The notes: generated from the sequence alone by a model not told the origin. A stretch of DNA of 64,000 nucleotides from Caldovatus sediminis (GCF_014644455.1 NZ_BMKS01000002.1:248001-312000); one strand, 5' to 3'. Numbered from the stretch's first letter, positions 21,016 to 30,455 are shown. Made by a program: numbers and translations.

Positions 21016-21469
21016 CGGTCTCCTCCTGCGGCGCGGCCGTTCTCCTCCGCCGGTGCCGCCGGCAGGATGCGGGCCCGGGCCGCGGCGGGCCTTGATCCAC
21101 GTCAGCGCGGGACGCGCGGTCGGGATGCCCGCGAACGGCCGCGATCCGCGCGGCGCGCGCCGCCGCGGGGCCGGCGCCCCGCATCGCGGAACCGTGAACG
21201 GCGGGCGGCGCGGCGCGGTCCGGCCGCGCGGCCGGGCTGCACTTGTCAGGTCGTCCCGCGGCGCGGGAGGATCGCGCCCGACCCCCATGCCCAGCCCCGA
21301 GGAGGCGCCGGTCGGTGCCTGATCGCGTTCGTCCGTCCCGGGCCGCCCGCCGGTCCGGCGCTCCCTTGTCCCGCCGCGCGGATCGCGGGCGCGCCGGAGG
21401 ACGCACGCCGGCTGGGTCGCCGCTCCGCGGGCGCGGTCGGCTCGGCGTTTCCTCCGGCACGCCGCGGCG
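21016..21469. other. Divergent intergenic region, nothing recognised
   Basis: About 450 bp between the starts of ppsA (minus) and the ferredoxin reductase (plus). It must hold both promoters, but I see no convincing -35/-10 pair, riboswitch fold or ORF. ppsA regulatory RNA elements were looked for and not found. Confidence 0.45.
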
Positions 21470-22723
21470 GTGGCGGTGAGCGGGGCGGGCGTCCTCGTCG
21501 TCGGGACCGGCCAGGCGGGCTTCCAGCTCGCCGCGTCGCTGCGCGAGGGCGGCTACGAGGGCCGGGTGCTGCTCGTCGGCGAGGAGCCGGAGCTTCCCTA
21601 CCAGCGCCCGCCGCTCTCCAAGGCCTACCTGATGGGCAAGGCCGACGCCGCGCAGCTCCGCTTCCGGACGGCGGCGTTCTACGCCGAGAACCGGCTGGAG
21701 ATCCGCGCCGGCGCGCGCGTCCTGCGGATCGAGCGCGCGGCGCGGCGCGTGCTGCTCGCCTCCGGCGAGGCGCTGCCCTACGAGCACCTCGTCCTCGCGA
21801 CCGGGGCGCGCAACCGCGCCCTGCCCGTGCCGGGGGCGGCGCTCGACGGCGTGCTGTCGTTGCGCACGCTGGCGGAGGCGGAGGCGCTGCGGCGCCGGCT
21901 GGAGACGGCGCGGCGGGCGGTGGTGGTGGGCGCCGGCTTCATCGGCCTGGAGTTCGCGGCCGTCGCCGCCGCGCGCGGGCTGGAGGTGACGGTCGTCGAG
22001 GCGCTCGACCGGCCGATGGCGCGCTCCGTCTCGCCGCTCGTCGCCGCGCATCTCCGCGCCGCGCACGAACGTGCGGGGGTGCGCTTCGCCTTCGGCGCCG
22101 CCCTCGCCCGCATCACCGGCGAGGCCGGCCGCGCGACCGGCGTCGAGACCGCGGACGGGAGGCGCATGCCGGCCGACCTCGTGCTCGTCGGCATCGGCGT
22201 GGTGCCGAATGCCGAGCTCGCGGCCGAGGCGGGGCTCGCCGTCTCGGACGGCGTCGTGGTGGACGGGCTGCTGCGGACCGAGGACCCGGCGATCTCCGCG
22301 ATCGGCGACTGCGCGCGCTTCCCGTGCCGCCACGCCGAGGGGGCGCCGCTGCGGCTGGAGGCGGTGCAGAACGCCGCCGACCAGGCGCGCTGCGTCGCCG
22401 CGCGGCTGCTCGGCCGGCCCGCGCCCTATGCGAGCCTGCCGTGGTTCTGGAGCGACCAGGGCCCGCTCAGGCTGCAGATCGCGGGACTCTCCGTGCCGCA
22501 CGAGCGGGCCGTCCTGCGCGGCGATCCGGCGGCGGGGCAGGGGTTCTCCGTGTTCTGCTTCCGCGGCGGGCGGCTGGTCGGCGTGGAATCGGTCAACCGC
22601 CCGCTCGACCACGTGCTCGCCCGCAAGGTCCTGGAGCGCGGCGGCGGCGTGACGCCCGAGCAGGCGGCGGACCCGGCCTTCGACCTGAGGGCGCTCGCGG
22701 CGGGCAGCGGCGGCGCGCGGTGA
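21470..22723 (+). CDS. FAD-dependent ferredoxin (putidaredoxin/rubredoxin-type) reductase
   Basis: 417 aa. N-terminal FAD motif VLVVGTGQAGFQLAASL, LPYQRPPLSKAYL (hallmark of the dioxygenase/P450 ferredoxin reductase family), ATGARNR, NADH motif VVVGAGFIGLEFA, and IGDCARFP. Moves electrons from NAD(P)H to a small iron-sulfur protein. Convergent with a cytochrome P450 only 35 bp away, so it may supply that P450, although no ferredoxin is next to them. Start GTG 21470 or GTG 21476. Confidence 0.92.
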   Translation: MAVSGAGVLVVGTGQAGFQLAASLREGGYEGRVLLVGEEPELPYQRPPLSKAYLMGKADAAQLRFRTAAFYAENRLEIRAGARVLRIERAARRVLLASGEALPYEHLVLATGARNRALPVPGAALDGVLSLRTLAEAEALRRRLETARRAVVVGAGFIGLEFAAVAAARGLEVTVVEALDRPMARSVSPLVAAHLRAAHERAGVRFAFGAALARITGEAGRATGVETADGRRMPADLVLVGIGVVPNAELAAEAGLAVSDGVVVDGLLRTEDPAISAIGDCARFPCRHAEGAPLRLEAVQNAADQARCVAARLLGRPAPYASLPWFWSDQGPLRLQIAGLSVPHERAVLRGDPAAGQGFSVFCFRGGRLVGVESVNRPLDHVLARKVLERGGGVTPEQAADPAFDLRALAAGSGGAR

Positions 22724-22757
22724 CGCGGCGTGCGGGGGGCGCGCGCTCGCGCCGCCG

Positions 22758-24161
22758 CTATGCCGCCGCCTGCCGCGCGGCCGTCGCCGCCGCGCCGCGC
22801 GGCTGCAGGCGGAAGGCGGGCGCGTGGTCCGGCCGGCAGGTCGCGACGCAGACCGGCAGGGCGGGGCGGGTGCTCGCCAGCGCGATGCGGAAGCGGCGCA
22901 CGATGCTGGCGATCAGCAGGGCGGAGAGCGCGGTGGCGAACAGCGCGCCGATGCACACGCGCGGGCCCATGCCGAAGGGCAGGTAGCTCATCGGCTGCGG
23001 CCGCGGCGCGCCGGGGAGGAAGCGGGCCGGGTCGAACGCCTCCGGCTCCTGCCAGTGGTGGCGGTGGCGATGCAGCACCCAGGGGGCGATCATCACCGTC
23101 GCGCCGGGCGCGATCCTCGTGCTGCCGGCCTGGTCCTCCGCCTTCGCCTCGCGCACGATCATGAACACCGGCGGGTAGAGGCGGAGCGATTCGCTGAACA
23201 CGGCGCGCGTGAAGGCGAGCTGCTGGAAGGCCTGGGCGGCGTTGTCCGGGCCGAGGTCGAGGCCGGCCGCCTCCTCGGCGATCCGCTCCTGGAGGGCCGG
23301 GTGGAGCGCGAGCAGGTAGATCGTCCAGAAGAGCCCCGAGGTGGTGGTCTCCTGCCCGGCGACGAGCATGGTGGCGACCTGGTCGCGCAGTTGCTCGCGG
23401 CTGAACTCGGCGCCGCTCTCCGGGTCGCGCGCCTCGCGCAGCAGGTCGAGCAGGTCGCGCTCGCCGCCCGCCCCCGTCCGCTTCGTCCGAAGGCGCCTCT
23501 CCACCACCTCGTCGAGCATGCCGATCCAGTCCTTCTCGAGCCGGCGGCGCATCAGGTCGCGCGGGCTCGCGATCCGGAGGGGGAGCAGCACGTCGAGCAG
23601 GAAGGGCCGGCCGAGATGCTCGATGTAGCGCGTCATCAGCGCGTGCATGCGCGGGCCGAAGTCCGACATCTCGAGCGAGAACATGGACTTCCCGCTGAGG
23701 GCGATGGACCAGCGCCGGGCGAGGTCGAGGAGGTCCACCGGCGCGCCGCGGGCGGCATCGGCCTCGAGCGAGGCGATGATCTCCTGCGCGCCGAGCGCGA
23801 AGTGCCGGGCCAGGATCGGCAGGGCGCGGGGCGAGAAGGCGGGCGCGGCGATGCGCCGCGCGTGCCGCCAGGCCTCGCCCTCCGCGAGCAGCAGGCCGTT
23901 GCGCACGACCGGGCGGAGGATGCGGATGCGGAGGGGCGAGCGGGTGTAGTTGTCCTCGTTCTCGACGAGGACGCGCCGCACCGCCTCGGGCTCGTTGAGG
24001 AGAAGGATCGGCCTGCCGAGCGCCGCCTGCGTCAGGGCCGGGGCCTCGTAGGCCTCCCGCGGCCACATCCGGAGGACATTGGTCCGCAGCGCGTCGAGCA
24101 GGGCGAAGCCCGCGAGGGGACGCTCCGGGATCGGGGGCGGGACGAATCGCAGCCCGGACAT
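22758..24161 (-). CDS. Cytochrome P450
   Basis: 467 aa. I-helix oxygen-binding motif AGQETTTS, K-helix ESLRLYPP, and haem-binding FGMGPRVCIG with the axial Cys403. Length, the RLYPPVFMIVREA segment and FDPARFLPG resemble the fatty-acid/alkane-type CYP102/CYP4-like soluble bacterial P450s, but the substrate is unknown. A promoter-like TTGACA is about 60 bp upstream. Converges on the ferredoxin reductase gene. Confidence 0.94.
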   Translation of the reverse strand: MSGLRFVPPPIPERPLAGFALLDALRTNVLRMWPREAYEAPALTQAALGRPILLLNEPEAVRRVLVENEDNYTRSPLRIRILRPVVRNGLLLAEGEAWRHARRIAAPAFSPRALPILARHFALGAQEIIASLEADAARGAPVDLLDLARRWSIALSGKSMFSLEMSDFGPRMHALMTRYIEHLGRPFLLDVLLPLRIASPRDLMRRRLEKDWIGMLDEVVERRLRTKRTGAGGERDLLDLLREARDPESGAEFSREQLRDQVATMLVAGQETTTSGLFWTIYLLALHPALQERIAEEAAGLDLGPDNAAQAFQQLAFTRAVFSESLRLYPPVFMIVREAKAEDQAGSTRIAPGATVMIAPWVLHRHRHHWQEPEAFDPARFLPGAPRPQPMSYLPFGMGPRVCIGALFATALSALLIASIVRRFRIALASTRPALPVCVATCRPDHAPAFRLQPRGAAATAARQAAA

Positions 24162-24193
24162 GCGCGAAGGCCTTCCTCACCGGACCGCGCTTG

Positions 24194-24221
24194 ATCCTGC
24201 TCCGAAATCCTCGGTTGTCAA
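24194..24221 (-). promoter_or_regulatory. Candidate promoter for the P450 gene
   Basis: Read on the minus strand: perfect -35 TTGACA (24221-24216), 16-bp spacer, then CAGGAT (24199-24194) as a weak -10. The region is clearly more AT-rich than its surroundings and sits about 35 bp before the start codon. Confidence 0.5.
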
Positions 24222-24328
24222 ATCGAAACCGTCGCGGTGCCAGGCGGGGCGCATCGGGCGCCCCGCCGAGGCGTGCCGCCGCGGGATGGGACGGGCCGGT
24301 GCCCCGACGCCGGGCCGGGGGCCGCCCT

Positions 24329-25624
24329 TCAGGCCGCCGCGCGGTGCGCGCCCGCGATCACCTCGTCGAGCGCCGGCTTGATGTGGCGCATGAACAGGTC
24401 GAGGGTCTCGATCACCACCTCCTTCGGCGTCTGCGCGTAGTGGTTGATCAGCGCGACGTATTCCGCCGGGAACACCTTCCACTGCTCGATCATCTGCCGG
24501 CGCACGCTCTCCACCGTGCCGAAGATGAACAGGCCGGAGTTGACGAGGCTGCCGAAGTAGTCGTCGTTCTCCACCTTGCGCCGGCCCATCGCGGCGTAGA
24601 AGTTCTTCCAGATGTCGAGGTCGTAGGCGCGGATGCGGTTGAGCGCGTCCTCCTCGGTCCTGCCGATCTGGATCCAGCGCACGAGCGACTGGTTCTGCCC
24701 GGGCTTGAAGCTGTGGCCCGAGGCGGCGGCCGCCTGGCGGTAGTGCTCGGCGAGCGGGCCGGCGGAGGCGATCGAGGTGAAGTAGGTCGGGATGAAGCCG
24801 TGCCTGCCGCAGAAGGCGATCGTCTCCGGGCTGCCGGAGCCGGCGACGAAGACCGGCGGGTGCGGCCTGGTGTAGGGCGCCGGCACCACGCTCACGCGCC
24901 GCGTCGCGCCGGTCTTCTCGTCCACCTCGCCGGGCGCGCCGAGGCGCTGCGTCACGCCGGCGCGCGCCAGCGGCCAGTCCACGACGCCGGTGTCGTAGGG
25001 GTAGGGGATCTGCCAGTTCAGGCCCTTGTGCGAGAAGCTCTCCTGCGTCCAGGCCTTGAGCACGATCTCGACGTTCTCCTCGAAGATCGCGCGGTTGCGG
25101 GCGTCGTCGTCCCTGTCCTTGGCGACGGTGGTGGCGGTGGAGAAGCCGGCGGCCTGGGTCTGCGGATTGTAGATCGCCGCGCTCGGCGACTTGGTCGCCG
25201 CCGCGCCGAGGTGCTGGCCGAGCACGTTGGTCCAGCGCGACTGGTAGCCGCGCGCGAAGCCGACGAAGCTCCGCCCGCGCGCGAGGTGGTTGACGATCGC
25301 GGTCTCCTCGGCGACGCGGATCGGGTTCTGCGTGCTCATCACGTAGCCGAGCGTGCCGACATGGATGTTCTTCGTGATCGCCGCCCAGTAGGCGTCGAGG
25401 ATGCCGGGGGAGGGGCCGACCTCGTAGCCCTCCGACCAGAAGTGGTGCTCGATGGCGGCGACACCCCAGACGCCCATCTCGTCGGCGGCCCGGACCACGT
25501 CGGTGAAGCCGTGGATCGCGGCGTGGTAGAGCTCGCTGTTGCGCCCGATCGGGCGCAGCCGCGCGCGCTCCTCCTCGTCGCGCGCGGGCATCACCGGGTA
25601 GACGACGGTGTAGGGCTTGAGCAT
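24329..25624 (-). CDS. LLM class flavin-dependent oxidoreductase (luciferase-like)
   Basis: 431 aa from ATG 25624 behind GAGGAGGACACGCCG. Bacterial luciferase-like barrel: AADEMGVWGVAAIEHHFW near the N-terminus, HVGTLGYVMSTQNPIRVAEE, then GRSFVGFARGYQ, and PVFVAGSGSPETIAFCGRHG. Members use FMNH2 and oxygen to hydroxylate or cleave a substrate. Same strand and about 70 bp downstream of the broken TPP enzyme, so they were probably one catabolic unit. Confidence 0.9.
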   Translation of the reverse strand: MLKPYTVVYPVMPARDEEERARLRPIGRNSELYHAAIHGFTDVVRAADEMGVWGVAAIEHHFWSEGYEVGPSPGILDAYWAAITKNIHVGTLGYVMSTQNPIRVAEETAIVNHLARGRSFVGFARGYQSRWTNVLGQHLGAAATKSPSAAIYNPQTQAAGFSTATTVAKDRDDDARNRAIFEENVEIVLKAWTQESFSHKGLNWQIPYPYDTGVVDWPLARAGVTQRLGAPGEVDEKTGATRRVSVVPAPYTRPHPPVFVAGSGSPETIAFCGRHGFIPTYFTSIASAGPLAEHYRQAAAASGHSFKPGQNQSLVRWIQIGRTEEDALNRIRAYDLDIWKNFYAAMGRRKVENDDYFGSLVNSGLFIFGTVESVRRQMIEQWKVFPAEYVALINHYAQTPKEVVIETLDLFMRHIKPALDEVIAGAHRAAA

Positions 25625-25698
25625 CGGCGTGTCCTCCTCGGCGCGAGCATCCCCGCTGCGTCGGCGCCACGTCAATCCGCGCCGGTGCGGGTCCGGGG

Positions 25699-27354
25699 CT
25701 ATCCTGCCGCGGCGCGGCGGTAGGAGAAGGCCTGCTCCGGCCCCGTGACGAACTCGAGCAGCGCCGCGCGGCCCTCCTCCGTCGCGCGGCGGGCGCGGCG
25801 GATGGCGCCGGCGATCTCCCCAGGGTCCTCCACACGCTCGCTCCAGCCGCCGAGCTCGCGCGCGATCCCGGCGTAGTTCCCGCCGATGTCGCGGGTGCGG
25901 TACTTCTCGTGCGAGAGTCTCATGTGGCCGGTCTCGATCGCCATGGTGGCGTTGTTGAACACCATCGTGCAGATCGGCGCGCCGACCCGCACCGCCGTCT
26001 CGAAGTCGAGACCGGTCATGCCGAAGGCGGCGTCGCCCATGAAGTTCACGCAGAACTTCTCCGGCGCGGCGAGCTTGGCGCCGATGGTGAGGCCGAGCCC
26101 GGTGCCGAGCGCGTGCGACTTGCCCCAGCCGATGTAGCCCCGCGGCGCGACGGCCCGGTAGAAGGGCACGATCTGGTCGCGCGGGCTGCCGGAATCGTGC
26201 GTCACGATCGCCTCGGCGGGGTCCACGGCGCGCATGAACTCGGCGATCACGCGGTAGGGCGTGATCGGCCTTTCGGCGGAGCCGAGCTTGCCCCGCCACT
26301 CCGCCAGCCACGCGTCGCGCAGGCGCGCGATCTCCTGCGCCACCGGGCGGGCGTCGCGCGCCTTGCCGTCGAGCCGGTCGCGCACCGCGTCGGCCAGTTG
26401 GCGCAGCACCAGCTTCGCGTCGCCGAGGATGGCGCGCTCGGTCGCGTAGGCCTTGTGCAGGTCGCGCGGGTCGTTGGTGGCGTGGATGATGCGCTTGCCG
26501 TCCGGGAGCGTTGCTGTGGTGATGTTGTGGCGCGTCAGGCTCGCCCCGATGGCGAGCACGACGTCGGAGGCCGCGAGGAAGTGCTTCGCCGGCCCGGTCA
26601 GCACGATCGCCGCGGTGCCGAGGGCGAGCGCGTGGTCCTCCGGGAAGGCGCCCTTGCCCTCCATCGTCGTCATCACCGGCGCGGCGAGGAGCTCGGCGAG
26701 CTCGCGCAGCTCCGCCGTCGCCTCCGCGTACATCACGCCCTGGCCGGCGTAGAGGACGGGGCTCTGCGCCTCGACCAGCAGCCGCGCCGCCTCCTCGGCG
26801 TCGCGCGGGTCGCCGGCGGAGCGCGTCGGGCGCACGGGGCGGTAGTCGAGCGGCGCGCCGCCGGGGATCTCGGCGCCGACCACGTCCTGCGGCACCTCGA
26901 CCATTACCGGGCCGGGGCGGCCGTTTCACAGCGCGCTGAAGGCGCGACGCATCACGTTCGCCGTCTCGGCAGGCAGGATCAGCTCCTCGGCCTGCTTGGT
27001 GACGCTGGCGTAGGCTCGGCTCGAGCGGAACGTCGGGAAGACCTGCGCCCGCGCGCGCGGATGGCCGAGCGGCAGGACGAGCACCGGGCTGCCGTCCGAG
27101 AAGGCGGTGGCGACGCCGGGGAAGGCGTTCTCCGCGCCCGGCCCGTACTGCATGGCGAAGGCCGCGGGCGGGCGGCCGTTCAGGGTACGCGCGTAGCCGT
27201 TCGCCATGTCCACGCCGACGCGCTCCTGGCGGCAGAGGATCGGGCGGATGCCGGCGGCGGCGGCGGCCTCGATGAGCGGCGTCGTCGGGTAGCAGAAGAG
27301 GTGCGAGATGCCCTCGCGCTTCAGGATCTCGGCGATCGCGTCCATCACCAGCAT
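25699..27354 (-). pseudogene. Thiamine-diphosphate enzyme (acetolactate synthase-like) interrupted by an in-frame TGA
   Basis: The frame runs from ATG 27354 (SD GGAGGAGACGCCG) to 25699, 551 sense codons plus one internal TGA at 26926-26928, a normal length for the family. Both sides are in the same frame: AETANVMRRAFSAL, stop, then NGRPGPVMVEVPQDV, a junction that in relatives reads through with an Arg. One C-to-T change (CGA to TGA) explains it. N-terminal catalytic Glu (RQERVGVDMANGYAR) and the C-terminal TPP site (GDAAFGMTG to FNNATMAIE) are intact. Restart at ATG 26904 would make only the middle and C-terminal domains. Confidence 0.85.
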
Positions 27355-27396
27355 TCGGCGTCTCCTCCCCGCGCGGGTCCCGGCCGTCCGAGCCAT

Positions 27397-27416
27397 AGCC
27401 CGCGGCAGCGCGGGCT
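27397..27416. repeat. 8-bp hairpin in the divergent TPP-enzyme/CoA-transferase intergenic region
   Basis: AGCCCGCG, loop GCAG, CGCGGGCT. It lies between divergent starts at 27354 and 27504 and could be an operator serving both genes. A TATGCT hexamer follows at 27438-27443, a possible -10 for the plus-strand gene, without a clear -35. Confidence 0.35.
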
Positions 27417-27503
27417 GCCAGGGCGCGGCGCGCGCGCTATGCTCGCGCGAGGGGATGCGGGCCGCGTCGCATCGGCCCCGCGCCGGACCGAGGAGAGGAT
27501 GGC

Positions 27504-28700
27504 ATGGCGGACGCGAGCACGGGGGAGCTGCCGCTCTCCGGCCTGCGCGTGCTGGATTTCGGACACACGGTGATGGGCCCGACCTGCGGCCTGGTGCTCG
27601 CCGACCTCGGCGCGGAGGTGATCCGGGTCGAGCCGCCGGAGGGCGACCGGACGCGGCGCATGTACGGCTTCGCCCGCGGCTTCTTCGCCACCTTCAACCG
27701 CAACAAGCGCTCGATCGGCGTGGACCTCAAGCACCCGGAGGGCCGCGCGATCATCGAGCGGCTGCTGCCGACGACCGACGTGCTGATCGAGAACTTCGCC
27801 CCCGGCGCCATGGACCGGCTCGGCCTCGGCTGGGAGCGGGTGCGGGAGATCAATCCGCGGCTGGTCTACTGCGCGCTGAAGGGCTACCTGCCCGGACCCT
27901 ACGAGCACCTGCCCTCGCTCGACGAGGTGGCGCAGATGCAGGGCGGCCTCGCCTACATGACCGGCCCGCCGGGGCAGCCGCTGCGCGCCGGCACCTCGGT
28001 CGTGGACATCACGGGGGGCGTGTTCGGCGCGGTGGCGATCCTCGCCGCGCTGCGCGAGCGCGACCGCACCGGCAAGGGGCGCCTGGTGCGGAGCGCGCTG
28101 TTCGAGAGCGTGGCCTTCCTCGTCGCCCAGCACATGGCCTTCACCGCGCTGACCGGGCAGCCGGTGCCGCCGATGCCGGCGCGCCAGTCGGCCTGGTCCG
28201 TGTACAACGTGTTCGAGACGGCGGACGGGCCGGTCTTCCTCGCCGTCACCAGCGACGCGCACTGGCGCCGCTTCTGCGAGGAGTTCCGCTTCCTCGACCT
28301 GCTCGAGGACCCGGCGCTCGCCACCAACGACCAGCGCATCGCCGAGCGCGGGCGGCTGATGCCGCGGCTGCGCGCGGAGCTGGCGAAGCTGCCGGCGAAG
28401 GAGGTGATCGCGCGCTGCAACGCGGCGCTGGTGCCCGCCGCGCCGGTCAACCGGCCGCAGGACCTGTTCGAGGACCCGCACCTCCGCGCCGGCGGGGCGA
28501 TGGCGGAGGTGGCGCTGTCGGAGACGGTGAAGGCCTTCCTGCCGCTGCTGCCCATCGCGATCGAGGGGGCGCCGCTCGGCGTGCGCCGGCAGCCGCCGAA
28601 GGCGGGCGAGGCGACGCGGGAGGTCCTCGCCGCGCTCGGCTACGACGCGGCGGCGATCGAGTCGCTCGCCGCGCGCGGCGTGATCGGCGGCGCGGCGTGA
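27504..28700 (+). CDS. CaiB/BaiF (class III) CoA-transferase
   Basis: 398 aa. Family signatures: LRVLDFGHTVMGPTCG, LGAEVIRVEPPEGD, NRNKRSIGVDLKHPEGR, LIENFAPGAMDRLG, and the catalytic Asp in GTSVVDITGGVFG. Moves CoA between acids through an aspartyl-CoA thioester. It lies divergent from a TPP enzyme. In oxalate catabolism a CoA-transferase works with a TPP decarboxylase, but neither protein here is close enough to Frc/Oxc for me to claim that pathway. Confidence 0.93.
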   Translation: MADASTGELPLSGLRVLDFGHTVMGPTCGLVLADLGAEVIRVEPPEGDRTRRMYGFARGFFATFNRNKRSIGVDLKHPEGRAIIERLLPTTDVLIENFAPGAMDRLGLGWERVREINPRLVYCALKGYLPGPYEHLPSLDEVAQMQGGLAYMTGPPGQPLRAGTSVVDITGGVFGAVAILAALRERDRTGKGRLVRSALFESVAFLVAQHMAFTALTGQPVPPMPARQSAWSVYNVFETADGPVFLAVTSDAHWRRFCEEFRFLDLLEDPALATNDQRIAERGRLMPRLRAELAKLPAKEVIARCNAALVPAAPVNRPQDLFEDPHLRAGGAMAEVALSETVKAFLPLLPIAIEGAPLGVRRQPPKAGEATREVLAALGYDAAAIESLAARGVIGGAA

Positions 28701-28709
28701 CGGGTCGGC

Positions 28710-29627
28710 TCAGCGGAGCCGCGGCGCGCCGCGGCTCGCCGTGACCGCGATGTAGACGCCGGCGGCGATGATGATGCCGGCGCCGATCCAGGTGGCGAGG
28801 TCCGGCAGCAGGCCAGAGACGAACCAGCCCACGATCACCGAGCCGATGATCTGCCAGTACTGGAAGGGCGCGATGACGTTGGCCTGCGCATAGGTGAGGG
28901 CGCGCGCCACGCAGTAGTGGCCGGAGGCGCCGAGCGCGCCGAGGCAGGCGTGCAGCAGCACGTCCGTCGCGCTCTCCGGCGTCTTCCAGGCGAAGGGGAC
29001 GACCGCGCACATCACCAGCGTGCCGACCAGCGCGCTGTACATGACGGAGGTCTCCGGCCGGTCGAGGCCGGCGACGCGGCGCGTGAAGATCTGATAGACC
29101 GCGTAGCAGAAGGCGCTGCCCATGATCAGCAGCGAGGCCCAGTGGAACACGTCCGTCCCGGGGCGGATCACCACCAGCACGCCGAGGAATCCGATCAGCA
29201 CGGCGGCGAGCCGCGAGGGCCGGATGCGCTCCCCGAGCATCGGCCAGGCGAGCAGGGCGACGAAGAACGGGGCCATCTGGCTGATCGAGCCGGCCTGGGC
29301 CAGCGGCAGGTGCTTGACCCCGAAGAAGAACATCGCCGTCGACATGAGCAGCAGGATCGAGCGCGAGAGCTGGGCCGCCGGCCGCACCGTGCGCAGCACG
29401 GCGAAGCCGTAGCGCGGCACGATCACCGCCAGCACGATCAGGAGGTGGCCGGTGTTGCGCGCCCAGATGATCTGCTCGGAGGGGTAGGTGCGGCTCAGGA
29501 CCTGCACCAGCCCGTTCATCACCGGGAACAGGGTCCCGGCGGCGCACATCAGCAGAATGCCGAGCAGCACGCGCCGGTCGAGGCCCGGCGCGAGCGCGGC
29601 GGTGCTCCCCCGCGGCAGTTCGGCCAC
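28710..29627 (-). CDS. EamA/DMT family transporter
   Basis: 305 aa, ten hydrophobic helices in two five-helix halves, each with the EamA pattern (HLPLAQAGSISQMAPFFVAL, then GERIRPSRL; second half ALTYAQANVIAPFQYWQII). Likely exports small metabolites or amino acids. GTG start, 18 bp after the alpha/beta hydrolase stop, so co-transcribed with it. Its 3' end overlaps a hairpin facing the CoA-transferase. Confidence 0.88.
   Translation of the reverse strand: MAELPRGSTAALAPGLDRRVLLGILLMCAAGTLFPVMNGLVQVLSRTYPSEQIIWARNTGHLLIVLAVIVPRYGFAVLRTVRPAAQLSRSILLLMSTAMFFFGVKHLPLAQAGSISQMAPFFVALLAWPMLGERIRPSRLAAVLIGFLGVLVVIRPGTDVFHWASLLIMGSAFCYAVYQIFTRRVAGLDRPETSVMYSALVGTLVMCAVVPFAWKTPESATDVLLHACLGALGASGHYCVARALTYAQANVIAPFQYWQIIGSVIVGWFVSGLLPDLATWIGAGIIIAAGVYIAVTASRGAPRLR
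28716..28737. terminator. Hairpin between convergent CoA-transferase and transporter genes
   Basis: GAGCCGCGG, loop CGCG, CCGCGGCTC: nine perfect pairs starting 16 bp after the CoA-transferase stop and lying inside the last codons of the transporter. No T-run, as is common in very GC-rich genomes; may act in both directions. Confidence 0.45.
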
Positions 29628-29645
29628 GCCGCCCGCGCCCCGCCG

Positions 29646-30455
29646 CTAGCCGCCCTCGAGGAAGGCGAGCGTCTCGGCGCCAACCTCCCCGGCGCGCTCC
29701 CAGGTCATGCAGAACCGCGCGCCGGGGATCACCTTCAGCCGGATGTCGCGCACCTGCCTCAGGAGGTCGTCGGCGTACCTGCGGAAGTAGAAGTGCTCGC
29801 CCATCAGCAGCAGCGCGGGGCGGCGGATGCGCCGCAGGCCGGCGGCGAGGTCGTAGGCGCGCAGCGCGTCGAGCGCCTGCCAGCGGTCGCGCCCCGCCTC
29901 GATCTGCGCGACGTTGATGCGGTCCATCCAGGACTGCGTCGGGCGCATCGGTGCGTGCGCCGGATCGCGCTCGAGCACGAACTCGATGGTGCGGGTGAGG
30001 GGGAAGCCGCTCGGGTCGGCCGGGCGGTGGTCGGCGGTGACGTCGCCCTCCGTCTCGTGCAGGGGAATGCCGGGGAGGAAGGGGCAGTTGACCAGCACCG
30101 TCCGCTCGACGCGGTCGGGGAAGGTGCCGGAGACCTCGGTGGCGACGAGCGAGCCGACCGCCTCGCCGAGCACCGAGGCGCGGCGGATGCCCAGGGCGTC
30201 CATCACCGCGACCGCGACGCGCGCATAGTCCTCGATGCGCGGCCTGCCTGCGACGTGGTCGGACATGCCGTGGCTCGGGTAGTCCATCGCGACGGCGCGG
30301 AGCCGCGGCGCGAGCACCTCCATCAGCTCGAGCATCAGCGCCGAGGACTGGGCGTTGATGTGGAACAGCATGATGCTCCGCCCGCCGCGCGGTCCGGCGG
30401 CGCGGTAGTGGATGTGGCCCATCTCCGTGCGGACCAGGCCGCGCTCGATCTCCAC
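29646..30455 (-). CDS. Alpha/beta hydrolase fold protein lacking catalytic Ser and His
   Basis: 269 aa, complete fold: strand/loop IMLFHINAQSS (normally HG-), AMDYPSHGMSDH, and helix-loop of the nucleophile elbow. The elbow reads VLGEAVGSL instead of GxSxG: the nucleophile position is Ala. The C-terminal region (IPGARFCMTWERAGEVGAET) also lacks the usual catalytic His. The frame is otherwise intact and keeps strong codon bias, so it is a pseudo-enzyme rather than a pseudogene, possibly a binding protein. GTG start with GAGGAAGG upstream; co-transcribed with the EamA transporter. Confidence 0.8.
   Translation of the reverse strand: MEIERGLVRTEMGHIHYRAAGPRGGRSIMLFHINAQSSALMLELMEVLAPRLRAVAMDYPSHGMSDHVAGRPRIEDYARVAVAVMDALGIRRASVLGEAVGSLVATEVSGTFPDRVERTVLVNCPFLPGIPLHETEGDVTADHRPADPSGFPLTRTIEFVLERDPAHAPMRPTQSWMDRINVAQIEAGRDRWQALDALRAYDLAAGLRRIRRPALLLMGEHFYFRRYADDLLRQVRDIRLKVIPGARFCMTWERAGEVGAETLAFLEGG

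Noticed and set aside
24194-24240. Possible extra operator in the AT-rich P450 leader
   Set aside because: No convincing symmetric repeat was found there; only the TTGACA-like promoter was kept.
27504-28700. Formyl-CoA transferase (Frc) with the TPP gene as oxalyl-CoA decarboxylase
   Set aside because: Family-level match only. The TPP enzyme looks acetolactate-synthase-like, and no Frc-specific motif could be confirmed.
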